64,000 nucleotides of DNA, taken from contig CM074766.1 of assembly GCA_037355855.1 (NCBI GenBank), positions 2,914,001-2,978,000 of the forward strand, given 5' to 3'. The stretch is from Pseudo-nitzschia pungens (Eukaryota; Bacillariophyta; Bacillariophyceae; Bacillariales; Bacillariaceae). The stretch's first letter is position 1. Every line of letters starts with the position of its first letter. The notes under the pieces are model-generated. The model saw only the letters and a program-made list of their open reading frames with translations, was not told the origin of the DNA and did no database searches. The position numbers were made by a program, and so were the translations under genes. Below, piece by piece: positions 1 to 11,345 of the stretch.

Positions 1-173
1 AGGACAAGAACAAGAACACGAGCAAGAACACGAGCAAGAACACGGATTCGGAGTCGAACTACGCGACCAACATGGAAGCCAACGCGGACCTGATCCTCGC
101 GCATCTCCGCCGAATCTTTTACGAGCGGGAGGCGGCGGCGGCCAAGCGCCATGGAACCGCAACCCGGGAATAA
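1..173 (+). CDS. 3' end of an unidentified protein-coding gene (partial)
   Basis: The reading frame with codons starting at position 3 is open from the window edge to a TAA at 171-173. It encodes about 56 residues: a Lys/Asn/Thr/Ser-rich linker with a short KNTS-type repeat, then an Ala/Arg/Glu-rich segment around HLRRIFYEREAAAAKRH. The GC-rich codon use matches the other genes here and contrasts with the downstream spacer. No domain can be recognised from this fragment; most of the gene lies outside the window. Confidence 0.6.
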   Translation, partial: DKNKNTSKNTSKNTDSESNYATNMEANADLILAHLRRIFYEREAAAAKRHGTATRE

Positions 174-1138
174 ATCAATCCTCGCAACGCAACGCAATGA
201 TTGATTGATTGATTGGTGAGTTTCATTCTATCATCGTCGGGATTTTGTCATTCGTCCAGCGATCCAGTGAGCAAGCGAGTGAGTGAGTGAGTGCCACCGG
301 CGGGACGAGACGAGAGTGACTCGGGACCTGTGGTATTGCACAAGAATAGTTTCGTGCCCAACGATCCGAATGCAGAAGAGAAAGACAACGCAATACAGTA
401 CAACGCAACACAACGCAACGCAACACAAACCAAACGAAAAGAAATGAAAGGAAAACGAGGCAAACTTTCTCCCCGATCGGAGTGCTCGCCTCTCCGCTCC
501 GTTTCGTTTCGTTTGGCTTCGCGCGAGTTGGATTCGGTGATGGAACACACCAAGGCTATTCTCGAACGAACGAAGCGTCACAACGCAACGCGGATCCCAA
601 CCAAGCGCAAGAGACTCTGTTTCGAACGCAACGCAACGCAACGCAACGCAAAACGAAACAACGCAAAAGAATACCATTCATCGCACTCGTGCGTGCAGCA
701 ATCGTCATCATTATGTGGATCGATCGGACGAGTTGCGATAGAACACTACCGCTATAAGAAACTGCGTTGTTGCTTACCAAGCACGAACGTACCGTGCTGT
801 TTTGTACTCCACTGCATGTACGGAACGGAATTACGAAGTTATTGTCTTTGGTTTTTAAAATGATTGATTTGTTCCAATCCCCGCGATGGAAGCGACCGAA
901 TGTGCCACAAGGGACGCCCAACAAAAAACCCCGCGTGTGCACCCAACCCACAAACAGATCCGAGTGGCATTGCATTGTATTGTATTGCATTGTATCGTAT
1001 CATAATATTAATGTATTTTCTCGTTCTTGTTCGTCTCGTTTCTTGCATTCCACGTCCTTTTCCTTCCAATCAAACGCATTGCGAGGAAGGACGTGTGTCT
1101 GTCTATCTGTCTCTGTGTCTGTCTGCCTGTCTTCGGAT
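174..1138. other. Spacer with CGCAA-type microsatellites
   Basis: No gene is supported. The spacer holds imperfect (CAACG)n/(CGCAA)n tracts around 390-432 and 580-660, CATTGTATTG-type tracts near 968-1000, and CTGTCTGT tracts near 1100-1130. Several ORFs cross it but encode only the translated repeats. It lies between the 3' ends of two convergent genes. Confidence 0.6.
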
Positions 1139-2657
1139 TCAATGCTTTTGGAAGAGACGACCGAGATAGTTCGGACGATTCGAAATACTTGTCCCCGCTC
1201 GCTCGCTCGGTCGCTCGCCGAGTCGTCCGCTCGGTTCCCGGCAGTAGAGCTCGATGATCCGCCGGAGCCGATCCCGCACCCTCCGCTTTCGGCATATTTT
1301 GTGGTTCTTGTCGTTCGACGTGTCGTTCTTGTTGTTGTTCTTGTTCGACTCGTTGTTGCTTTGGCCCAAAAAGGGCAGGAGCAGCTTGCCGTAGGCCTTT
1401 TGCCCCCCGGGATATCCGCCCCCCAGCGGCCCGCTCTTGGAAGGATCGCAGTCCTCGATCCAGATGGCCCCGTCCGCCCGGACCCTCAGAAAGCAGAGCG
1501 TGGGGTCCTCCTCGATGGCGATCCCGAGCGCCTCGATCGAGGGGAGGAGGCTGGCGTTGAGAAAGGTCTCCGAGTGCATCGCCATGCCCCTGTACTCCTC
1601 GAGCGAGGCGTGCTTCTCGATCCTGGCAAACCGCTGGGTGGCCCAGATCTCGACCGCGTCGTGCGGGCCGCAGATCATTCGGTCGTTGACGGGGTACCTG
1701 GCAAAGCCGGGAATGGTGGCCTTTTGCGGCGACGATTGCTCGAAGAGATCGATGGGCGTCACAAAGACCACGTCGTTCCGCACCATGGCCACGACGTCGT
1801 AGGTCTTCTTCTTTTTCTTCGTTTTGTCAATATCAACGCCAACGCCGACACCAACGCTCGACGCGTGGTCCTCCATGGATTCCCAGACGGCCTGGATCGA
1901 ATGCCACTGCCGGACGATGTTGTCGATCGTTCCGGGGTACACGTAGGTCGGTTCGGCGTAGGGAAAGTACTTGTACTTTCCGTCGGGGTGTTTGGCGGTG
2001 CGATACTCTACCAGCTGGCGGGTTCGGGCCTCCCAAAAGGAACGATTCGTGTCCGATACGAATCCGACATGGGGAAGATCACCGCCGTCGTCGCCGCCGT
2101 CCTTGTCATTGTTGCTCCCGGCTTTGTGCGCGGTGTCGTTGCTGCTGCTTGCTGTTGCTGCTGCCGTAAAACGAGTGCACCGTTTCGCGCAGCAGCAACA
2201 CGTCCTCGTGGTGAACGGTCCCGCCCTTTCCGGAGCGTCCGGCCTCTTCGTGGTCCTGCTTGTAGTAGTGGACAAAGTAGTCGCAGCGGTGGCGGGCGTT
2301 GGGAGCCACCACGTTTTTTCGGAGCGAGGGCAGAACGTATTCCTTGAAGGCCCGGGGCAGTCCGAAGAGCAGAATGGCGCAGGTCGTGTTGTTGTCGTTG
2401 TTGTCGTTGTTGCGATTCCAGGAGGGTTCGGAAGGCGAGGCACCGGGGTTTCGCACCGGGAGCCGAGCGGCGCGGGCGTTCTCCGGTGCCGCCATCGCCT
2501 CGGCCCTGGATTGCGATTCCGAGCGCTCCAGGGCGCGGTCCAGAATGGCCTTGTAGGCCAGCGAAAGGGATCCGAGGGCCGTGACCAGGATTCCGAAGAG
2601 GAACCACCTCACGATCCTGCAGCGCCGGCGTCGGAGGGTCTTAGCGTCGGAAGGCAT
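1139..2657 (-). CDS. Glycosyltransferase-like type II membrane protein (one frame break)
   Basis: The start at 2657 gives a short basic N-terminus (MPSDAKTLRRRRCRIVR) and one membrane segment (WFLFGILVTALGSLSLAY), the layout of a Golgi type II protein. The lumenal part opens with CAILLFGLPRAFKEYVLPS, then CDYFVHYY. After a CAG/CAA-rich tract the homologous reading continues one frame on, with WHSIQAVWESM, YDVVAMVRNDVVFVTPIDLF and CFLRVRADG, to the stop at 1139. The first block, the Trp-rich block and the RNDVVF block together resemble a family expanded in diatoms and treated as glycosyltransferase-like; catalysis is inferred. The break (2106-2170) is +1; no GT-AG pair of the right length explains it. 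About 505 residues if joined. Confidence 0.65.
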
Positions 2658-3732
2658 GGCGGCTGGCGCTTTTTTTTGTTTTGTTTTTGTTTTGTTTTGT
2701 TTTTTTCGGGAGATGATTCATTCTCGTTTGGGATTGATTGATGATCGAGACGATAGGTATTGGTGGGATGGCTCGTCGGACCATCTCCAAAAACTGCTTT
2801 GGTAATCTTACTTGGTACGAAGTTTGAAAATTGAAAATTGAGATTGTTGATGATTATTCAAATTTTGAGAGTCATACCGTAACTTGTAACTTACCTGTGA
2901 GGATGAATCCCGAATAGCTAGTGAATAACCTCACTCTTTACTAGAACATGCGATTATTATCGACAGAAGAGAGCATACGTACATTTTGCAGGTACCGGCA
3001 CGCTTGCGCTTGATTTCCGTCCACTCGGCGTAAATTTATGACTCGACTTATGGACTTCTTGTAACTTCTTTGAGATCAAACCGACATTCGGATCAGCTTT
3101 TCGGGCGAGCATCAATACCTATGACTGTACTTTTATAGAATCTCTATTCATGTACTCTCCAAATTTGACTAATTCAAATTTGATATCAACATAACCTGTG
3201 ATGACAAATCGAAGCGCGGTTGGATAACGCGAGAAGATCGTTGTCCTTTTGCTCCGGCGAAGGCAATGCGGCGAAGAGCCGCGCACTTTGAACAGGCCCC
3301 CCCCTCCCAATCCAGCCCCCCCAATCCCATCCCCCACCAAAAAAAAAACTGCGTACAGTAGTAAAAACAAGACGTCTCGAGTTTTTTTTTTTTTTTTTTC
3401 ATCCGAAAGTGCCTCCGCGGTGGAATTCTCATTGCGCCGATGACCGAGGACCGAACGGAACGGAACGGATCCGACGGCAAAGCAAGAGTGGGAAGATTAC
3501 GGATTGCGACCGAGAAGCAATTAGTAATTTACTTGTACGAGCGCGGGACGATCGAGATACGAACGTCGGAGATATACGAAACCTTCCATTGCGGTTACTT
3601 ACGCGCAAGGTACCAATAGTAGTTGGATTCCTTCCTTCTGCGACGCAATCCGCGGCGAAACTCGGCTTTCCCGCAAAGCAAGCGGGACCTTTCGCATTGC
3701 GCTACCCCCGGCATCGTCGTTCCGCGCACACC
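2658..3732. other. Spacer between divergent genes
   Basis: This is the shared 5' region of the glycosyltransferase-like gene (-) and the synergin-like gene (+). It contains T-rich tracts (2670-2710, 3382-3400) and no conserved ORF. The synergin frame stays open upstream to 3409, but that part has no domain character. No core promoter element could be identified with confidence. Confidence 0.5.
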
Positions 3733-6700
3733 ATGAATTGCGCGTACCACGCCACCCCGATCGAACAGGCCCACGGGTTCTACCTGGCCAACCAGGTCTT
3801 TGGAATCGCGCTCCCGCTGCCCAATACTAACAATCACAATACTGGTTCGATTTCCATTTCCATTTCCATTTCGGGACGCGACGCCGTTCCGTTTCTGACG
3901 CGGAGCGGCGTCGATCGGGGAACGCTGCGCTCGATATGGAACGTGGCCGATCCCAAGGGCTACGGATGCCTCACAAGCATGGATCAGTTCCAAACGGTCC
4001 TGCGGCTCGTGGCCATGGCCCAGGCGGGACTCCTCGAAACCATTGCGATCCACGCCAACGCGAACACGAATGCGAACGCCAACGCCAACATGGAATCGGC
4101 TCTGTCGGCGTGCGCCCTTCAAAAACTCCCGCTCCCGGTCTTTTCGGCCGTCGTGGTGCCGCCCTTTGACCGGCTGATGGGGAGCTACGGGCACTTGGTG
4201 GTGCAGCCGCAGCAGCAGCAGCAGCAGCAGCAGCAGTCGCCATTCCCGACAACGGCAACGGCAACGGCGGCGGATCCAGCGCCAGCGCCGGTGATGACGC
4301 ACGCGGCCGGTGCCAGCAAACCCTCGGCTTCCGCATCGTCGGGTTCCGGTGGCGGTGGTGGCGGCGGCTTTTTTTCCCTGCAACCCTCGGCCCTCCAATC
4401 CGTGGGATACGCCTTTGGAGGGCTCAATAAGATTCAGGACAAACCGTTGCCGCTTCTCGGTTCGGTGGGTGGCGCCAACAACAACAACGCCAACAACAAC
4501 AACGCGAACACTTCTGCGGCTTCCGCTCCCGCTTCCGCCACTCACCAACAACAGCCCGCGTTCGAATCGGATCCCGGACCGGTCCCTTCCGAAACGCTTT
4601 CGGGAAATCCCACCCTGTCGGTATCGGACGCCTTTGGAGATCTCGGTCTCGGTCCCGCGCGGGATGCCCCCCTCCCATCGCTCGGATCTCTGGGGGGAGG
4701 CGCGGCGACCGCGTACCGGGAGGCGAGTGGGAACGACGCGGGTGACGATGACGATGATTACGACGATGACGGCGATCACGACGACGACGACGACAACTTT
4801 GGTACCTTTGAAACGGCGGCACCCGCGGGGGCATCCGATCCCGACCACGGATCGGGAGGGGCGGCATTCGCCGCCCCCTCGTCCGTCTCGGACGCCTTTG
4901 GAGACGCGCTCGCTCCGCCGCCGTCCCCGGCCACCGATCCCGCGGGGACCGCCGCGCATTCGGATGCGCTCGGAGCGTCGACCGCTGCCGTTGCCGCCAC
5001 TTTCAATGCCGCCGGTGGGCCTTCCTTTTCCATCTCGGACGCCTTTGGAAACCTGCCGGCTCCGAAGGATGCTCCCCTGCTTTCGCTCGGCAGCATGGCG
5101 CGAAGGAACGATCCGAACGCGAACCGCGATGGCGAGAATGGCGATGGCGATAATGACGATGACGATGACGACGCCTTTGGAAGCTTCGAGCAAGTGGAAG
5201 CGATCCCGGACCCCAACGTTGTCGCTGCCGACGACGAAGACGAACGCGAACGCGATGGGTTTGGCGACTTTGGAGGGGCGACCTTTTCGTTGGGGTTCCC
5301 CGGAGCGCCACCGAAGAGTTCCGCGGAGCCGCGGGGGCTCGCCGGTTCGTCGTCGTCGTCCGCGGACGATCCCTTTGGGGAACTCTCGGCGCCGGAAAAC
5401 AAGCCCCTGCCGTCGTTGGAAATGATGGCCGGGACCGCCGCGGCGGCGGAAGGCCCGTCCGCAAACAATCCTCGTCATCCGACACCATTCTTGGAACCAA
5501 ACTTTTTCGGTGGCGATACTCCGAATCCGAATCACGCTGCTAACGATGACGACGACGACGACGACGACGACGACGATTTCGGAGACTTTTCGGGGGTGCG
5601 ACCGGCATTGGCCGCGACCGATCCTGCCACCGATGCGAACGCCTACGCGAACGCGAACGCCAGCGACAATGTCTTTGGCGCGTTCGGCGCCGCACCCGTG
5701 ACGAACGGCGCGGGATTGTCGGGACGCGGAGATCTCTTGGGGTTTGACGCGATGGGGCAACCGGGAGCGGCGGAACCGTTTGACGCGCCGGCAGCCGGCA
5801 ATGCGCTCTTGCTTTCACCGGAAACCGCGACTCTCGCCGCAACTCCGTTCGTAGGAATCCAAGGTGATGGATGATGGCGACGACGGCGATTGCGATTTTG
5901 GAGGATTCGAGACCGCGGACGCAACGCTTTCCGGTGCGACGGAACGCGCCGCGGAACCAAACGCGAACGGAGACGCGATCGGAGGGGGGACCAACAACCC
6001 CGCTCCGAACGCGGCCCCGGGCCCAGGTTCGGTTCCGTCGGTGTTGTCCGCATCGGATCCCTTTGGCGACCTGGAGGTGCCCGATGCGCCCCTGCCCTCC
6101 CTGGCAGCCATGGGGCCTCCTTCCGCTCACTTTTCCGGCACTTCTACCAGCAACAACGACAACTGACAACGACAACAAGAATCAAGCCGCCAGCATACTG
6201 GACCTCTACGGAGAGATCGCTGCCAACAGTCCCGCCGCTCCGACCGGGGACGTCGAGGTCGTCCGGAACGCGGACTCGCGGAGCGAGGCGGACGAATTCG
6301 GCGACTTTGGAGGTGCGGAGCGGACGCGGACGCAGACGGCTCCCGCGGAGGAAGACGACTTTGGAGCCTTTGGGGGTGCCGACTCGAGGATGACGATGAC
6401 GATGATGACGATGATCGCTCCCGCTTCCGAACCAACCGCGGCGGCTCGATCCCGGGGCGAGGAAGACGACGACGACGACGACGACGACGACGATTTTGGG
6501 GTCTTTGGAAGCGCAAATCCCGCCCCGTCGGCCCATCCAACTGCTCAACAAACACCCGGACCCGTCGAGGAAGACGATTTTGGAGTCTTTGGGGGTGCCG
6601 ACTCGATCGCTCCTACCACCGAGCCAACCGTGGCGGCTCGATCTCCGGGCGAGGAAGACGACGACGACGACGACGACGACGATTTTGGAGTCTTTGGAAG

Positions 6701-8982
6701 CGCAACCCTTGCCCCTTCGGCCAACCGGAACACGCAAACACCGGGAGCCGCAACGGACGACGACTTTGGCGTCTTTGGGGGTGCCGACTTGATCCCTCCT
6801 ACTACCGATCCAACCGCAGCAGCCCAATCTCGAGATGAGGAAGACGACGACTTTGGACTCTTTGGAAGCGCAACCCTTGCCCCTTCGACCAACCAGAACA
6901 CGCAAACACCTGGACCTGTACCGGGAGACGACTTTGGAGTCTTTGGGGGTGCCAACTCGATCCCTCCTACTACCGATCCAGCCGCAGCAGCCCAATCTCG
7001 AGACGAGGAAGACGACGACTTTGGACTCTTTGGAAGCGCAAATCCTGCCCCTTCGACCAACCAGAACACGCAAACACCTGTACCTGTACCGGGAGACGAC
7101 TTTGGAGTCTTTGGGGTTTTCGGAAGTGCCGAATTGATGATAGCTCCTGTGGAGCAAACCGATGCAGCGCAAACCAAAGAGGAAGACGATGGCTTTGGGG
7201 CCTTTGGAAGTGCAGAGCCCAGCGATACGCAGACTTCCGAGCCTGTGGGAGACAACGACTTTGGAGTCTTTGGAAGCGCAGGACCACCCAGCTCCAACCG
7301 GTCAAGATGCGCAGGCTCCCGAACCCACGGAAGACGATGACTTTGGAGACTTTGGGAGTGCTCCGGCACCAACGGAGCAAACCGTGGCGGCGCATTCCCG
7401 CGACGAAGAGGATTTTGGCGTCTTTGGAAGCCCAGAGCCCCCAGCTCTCACCGATCAAGATTCAAGAGCTCCGGAACCCTTGGAAGACGACGGCTTTGGA
7501 GACTTTGGGAGTGCTCCTCCGGAACAATCTGTTTCGGCTCAATCCGGAGACGAAACCGATTTCGGTGACTTTGGGAGCGCTGGCTTTGCTGCCCCGGCAG
7601 AACAGAGTGCGGGTGTTGCGCAGCCGGTAGAAGAAGATGATTTTGGTGACTTTGGGAGCGCTGGCTTTGCTGCCCCGGCAGAACAGAGTGCGGGTGTTGC
7701 TCAGCCGGTAGAAGAAGATGATTTTGGTGACTTTGGGAGCGCTGGCTTTGCTGCACCTGCAGAACAGAGTGCGGGTGTTGCTCAGCCGGTAGAAGAAGAT
7801 GATTTTGGTGACTTTGGGAGCGCTGGCTTTGCTGCACCTGCAGAAGAGAGTGCAGGTGTTGCTCAGCCCGTAGAAGAAGATGATTTTGGTGACTTTGGGA
7901 GTGCTGATTTCACCGCTCCTTCCGAACACACCAAAGGAAAGTCGCCCCAAGAGGATGTACACGATGATTTTGGAGATTTCAGTTCCGGTGAAGCTCTCCA
8001 AACGAATAACTCCGAGCCCGACGAAGACTTTGGTGATTTTGCCCAGTTTCAGGAAGCTTCTACTCCAGGTGCGGAGGACACGGCACAGCAGTCGGACTCT
8101 ACGCCCATTGATGACAGCAATGATGACTGGGGAGACTTTGAAAATGTCGGTGCACCTTCGACCGAAACCAACTTCAATGAGAAAAAGGGCATCATTCGGG
8201 ATCGAATCCGTTCCCTGGCGTTGCAGCTTCCGGAAAGCGTCCTGCGAAAATCTGGAGTCTCGGGTGATGATCACATTGATCTGGGAGAAGTTTTTGAGGT
8301 AACGGTCGGAACCGAATCTTCGATGAGCGAACAAAACAGGCTACAGGCAGAGCGCTGCATCGAGGTCCTCGAATGTTTGATATCCAAAGACGATTCCAAA
8401 CCATCATCCGCATTCTGGAACCAGATTTTTGATGCTGTGAACGAAGAATTAGACCGAGCCAAAACTATACTGATGGAAGCGGAATCTTCGCTCTCTTCCA
8501 ATGACGAATGGAATCACATCAAAGCCCCCCTTTCGGTCATGATCCGGGGGCTTGCAGAATACATGCGGGTGACTAGGTCCATTGTGTCATCAATCGGTGA
8601 TATGCTGCTTTTGGATGAGTCGGCCATTTTGAGTGTGGACACGTGGGCATCGACGTGGTGCTCATTGTCGATATTGGAAAAGGCTCTAGAGGGTGAAAAG
8701 AAGTGGAAGGATATCCAGGCACTTTTGATCGAGACACCCATCGATGTCGTCACGGCAGCAAGCGTACAGGAAATCAGAGCCGACGCATGCCGTTCACAAT
8801 CAGATAATGGAGGTGAAAGCAATGCTGATTCGTGTTGCTATCTTACTCTTCAACCCCTTCGGGAGAAAGACATTGGCACCACGAGGAACAGAGTTTCGTT
8901 TCAGGGAAAAAGCTTCATGGCTTGCAGCGCAAACTTTTTGGCAAACCGATGCCCATTTTTCTTGATAAGCGCTAAAGTGTGA
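3733..8982 (+). CDS. EH-domain, DFGxF-array protein related to gamma-synergin (three frame breaks)
   Basis: ATG 3733 (context accATGa) opens about 1,750 residues. Residues ~5-105 form an EH domain (AVPFLTRSGVDRGTLRSIWN, then ADPKGYGCLTSMDQFQTVLR), the fold that binds NPF motifs in endocytic proteins. The middle is Q-, N- and Asp-rich linker carrying repeated SDAFGDL...PLPSLGSM modules and then about 25 acidic DDFGDFG/DDFGVFG motifs, the type that binds the AP-1 gamma-ear and GGA appendages. The last ~270 residues are folded and end with CYLTLQPL and CSANFLANRCPFF, resembling the synergin C-terminal domain. Expected role: clathrin/AP-1 sorting at the trans-Golgi or endosomes. The frame moves +1 at 5854-5872, 6150-6166 and about 7275-7300; homologous repeats on both sides show that each frame is real. 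No intron of plausible length fits these sites. Confidence 0.8.
7557..7880 (+). repeat. 81-bp coding tandem repeat, four units
   Basis: Four 81-bp units lie in frame in the synergin-like gene, each encoding about 27 residues (GDFGSAGFAAPAEQSAGVAQ then PVEEDDF). Starts at 7557, 7638, 7719 and 7800 are spaced exactly 81 bp, followed by a diverged fifth unit at 7881. The near-identity of the units, including silent sites, indicates recent expansion or ongoing homogenisation of an AP-1-binding motif. Confidence 0.9.
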
Positions 8983-9345
8983 TAATTACTTCTAGTTACG
9001 AGTAAGGTACTAAGCACGGGTGCTAAGAATATCGGTTATTTTCCGAGATACGTTCATGCTCTACGTACGTTCGTACAACGCGTTACAAATACACGCGCCC
9101 TTAGATATGGATTACTGTAAGGTTATCGATAAATAATAGATGGCGCGCAAAACAAAGAGGCTCACACTGAATTCGGAATCCGAGAAAAACTCTTCTTAAA
9201 AAAAATCTTTACCGTAAGGTTACCGTACGGTACGGTACGGTACCGTAACTATCTTCCGAGAAGAGGTAATCTTAGTCTTACTCATAAGGTTACTGTACAC
9301 GTATGACATTATAATAATATGTACTATACAGTAACCTTACTGCAA

Positions 9346-9424
9346 AATTCCTATCAGCTGTCCCCCGGTTCTACATCCTCAACTACTAATTTGTACGGAA
9401 ACCGGGGGACAGCTGATAGGAATT
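9346..9424. repeat. Perfect 25-bp inverted repeat, 29-nt loop
   Basis: The left arm 9346-9370 (AATTCCTATCAGCTGTCCCC then CGGTT) is the exact reverse complement of the right arm 9400-9424. The loop is 9371-9399. Transcribed RNA would form a long perfect hairpin. Diverged partial copies of the right arm (GACAGCTG..AAGAAATTCCG) recur near 9588-9608 and 9768-9788, so the hairpin belongs to a local repeat family. Confidence 0.9.
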
Positions 9425-9441
9425 CCGTAGTACCAGTACAG

Positions 9442-9795
9442 GATGATTTTCAAACTTTCGAGCATTCGAAAGAACAACTATGTTCTTCCTCCAAGCATCT
9501 GTTCCTTTTTTAAAAGACTACTCGTACCGTAGTGTGTGTAGAAATCAACGACAAAAATCTGTCATTCAAAAGTGTCAGTGGCAGAAGGGACAGCTGCAAG
9601 AAATTCCGTTGCACTTTAACTTCTACTGTAACTTCTGACACAAAACCGGTATGATTTTAAAACTTCCAGCATTCGAAAGAACAATGTTTGTTCCTTTTTT
9701 AAAAGTGGTGTGTGTAGAAATCAATGACAAAAATCTGTCATTCAATCAAGTATTATTGGCAGAAGGGGGCAGCTGCAAGAAATTCCGTTTTAAAA
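9442..9795. repeat. Two diverged ~150-170 bp direct repeats
   Basis: Copy A (about 9442-9612) and copy B (about 9650-9795) share, in order, GCATTCGAAAGAACAA, TGTTCCTTTTTTAAAAG, GTGTGTGTAGAAATCAA, GACAAAAATCTGTCATTCAA and a block containing CAGCTGCAAGAAATTCCGTT. They also share their end sequence with the hairpin arm just upstream. No coding potential is seen; possibly a decayed noncoding mobile element. Confidence 0.75.
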
Positions 9796-10022
9796 CAGCA
9801 AGCGAAACAAGTTTTTCTTCAGTACAAACTCTAACGTAATTACTCGTGGGATTTCCCCATTCCAGTTGGAGTCCTTCACCATTCCAAAGCTTTCCGCATC
9901 TTCTTTCTCATTCTTTTTTTTTTTGAAAAAAAGGCAAGCCACGGTGACACTTTTGATGAAAAGATTCTCCATAAGATTACTAGTAATCTTACTACCAACG
10001 AACAAAGATAAGATTCGCAACC

Positions 10023-10574
10023 ATGTTTGTCCATCGCAACTCGATCATTGTAGCGTTGTGCCTCTCCTTCCCTTCAGTTTCCAATGCCTTCTGTATCGAA
10101 ATGCAGGATTGTGTTGAAGGGTTCTCTCCCAAGAAGGCAAGTTGTAATTCTGGTGGTCGAGAGTTCTTTGCCTGCTGCTCTGAAGACCAGGAGACTCCCG
10201 AGATGCCCACCGCCGTATGTTCGTGGTATGATCCGGCCGCCGCTGATCCGGCCGCCGCTGATCCGGCCGCCGCTGATCCGGCCGCCGACCCTGATTCCAC
10301 CAGCCCCGTAGAGCTGCCAGCACCTTGTTATGAGATTAAAGAGGGCGCCAGATGTTGGGATCCTGAAAAGCCGATAAAGGCATCCTGCAATATTACTGCG
10401 CCGTATGAAACACGAGTGCACGGTGCCTGCTGCAAGATGAATGCCGAGATTCCATATACTGGGGCCCCTTACACCAGTTGCACTTATCTGTCTTCCGCTC
10501 CGACCGTGGGAGCTTGGACCGTGACCGCAATCGGAGCTGTTGCTACAACCGTCGTGGCATTCTATGGCATTTAA
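10023..10574 (+). CDS. Small secreted Cys-rich protein with duplicated module
   Basis: 183 residues. Residues 1-22 are a clear signal peptide ending SVSNA before FC. Two homologous Cys modules follow. Both show C, a further C 6-10 residues on, an ASC, an ACC and a final C (KKASCNSGGREFFACC in module one, IKASCNITAP then GACC in module two). Between them is a DPAAA repeat from four copies of a 15-bp unit (10230-10290). The last ~20 residues are hydrophobic (VTAIGAVATTVVAFYGI) with no basic tail, suggesting a GPI signal or membrane anchor. Cell-wall or extracellular location is inferred. I do not recognise the family. A MITE lies 243 bp downstream. Confidence 0.75.
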   Translation: MFVHRNSIIVALCLSFPSVSNAFCIEMQDCVEGFSPKKASCNSGGREFFACCSEDQETPEMPTAVCSWYDPAAADPAAADPAAADPAADPDSTSPVELPAPCYEIKEGARCWDPEKPIKASCNITAPYETRVHGACCKMNAEIPYTGAPYTSCTYLSSAPTVGAWTVTAIGAVATTVVAFYGI

Positions 10575-10817
10575 AATTACAGGACGACGACACGGCATCC
10601 GAACAAGATGACGGAGCAGGTGTTGCGTGCTGTTAGCGGCATGGAAGAGAAGAAAATGAATGAATGACCAAAGATTGAACCGAGAACGATATTGCATTTT
10701 ATTATTATTTGTCCAAATGAGGACATGGTTTGGAATGTTCGTGGAGAGAGAGAGAGAGAGAGATACAGAGCATACACAGTAAAGTTGCTGCATCTGCAGT
10801 AAACGCCATGTAAAATA

Positions 10818-11343
10818 CTTCCTCCGTTTCAAAATAAGTGTGCGATGACTTTTACGTGTGCGTTCCATTTTAACTGTGCGTTTGTCTAGAAAGTATGTAG
10901 AAGTTGTACTACAGAATTAAAATAGGTGCGCATCGTGCAAAAAACTCACTCAAAAAAAAAAATAAAAAAAATAACTAGTGTTATCACGCTAATAATTAAT
11001 TAATTAATTAATCGATAGGCTATCTTTGAACGATAAAACGGAAGACGAGAACTCTCTTCCTGTTTCTATCACCTATACCTGGACAAAAATTCAGTGTCTT
11101 AGCTTTCAAAAGAACCTTCCCCGAGGTTCAAATGCCAGGTGGAACCCTTTCAACCGGTAAAATCATATTTGAAGGGCAAAATGGGCCCTTTTCAAGTCCT
11201 AATGAAAAATAGACCAATAGCGCGAGCCTATCAGTGTCTAACCAGGCATAAGGACGTAGTTGAGGAGAGTTTAACCCAAAAATAACTGATCGATACACAA
11301 GCTTTTATGTGCCAAGCGCACAGTTATTTTGAAACGGAGGAAG
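10818..11343. mobile_element. Stowaway-like Tc1/mariner MITE, 526 bp
   Basis: The ends are inverted copies: CTTCCTCCGTTTCAAAATAA followed by GTGTGCG on the left and CTGTGCG on the right, 26 of 27 bases matching. Both ends abut a TA dinucleotide (10816-10817 and 11344-11345), the target duplication of Tc1/mariner elements. The terminal sequence matches the well-known Stowaway terminus (C-CTCCGT-CAAAATAAGTGT). The interior has no transposase or ORF, so it is non-autonomous and depends on a transposase in trans. Confidence 0.9.
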
Positions 11344-11345
11344 TA

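Larger units (their letters stand above)
8983..10022. other. AT-rich spacer with repeats
   Basis: No gene is supported. It contains GTAAGGTTAC-type palindromic words and a CGGTACGGTAC run at 9205-9250, a 25-bp hairpin and two diverged direct repeats (listed separately). Position 10021 is the 5' side of the small secreted-protein gene. Confidence 0.5.

Noticed and set aside
767..2347. 526-codon + ORF
   Set aside because: It lies antisense to the glycosyltransferase-like gene and translates spacer microsatellites at its start; no domain character.
3595..5760. 721-codon minus-strand ORF
   Set aside because: Antisense shadow of the synergin-like gene; Arg/Val-rich, no folded domain.
7260..7285. 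16-nt GT..AG segment that would restore the synergin frame
   Set aside because: Far below any spliceosomal intron length; it arises from the repeated TTTGGAGTCTTTGGAAGCGC motif.
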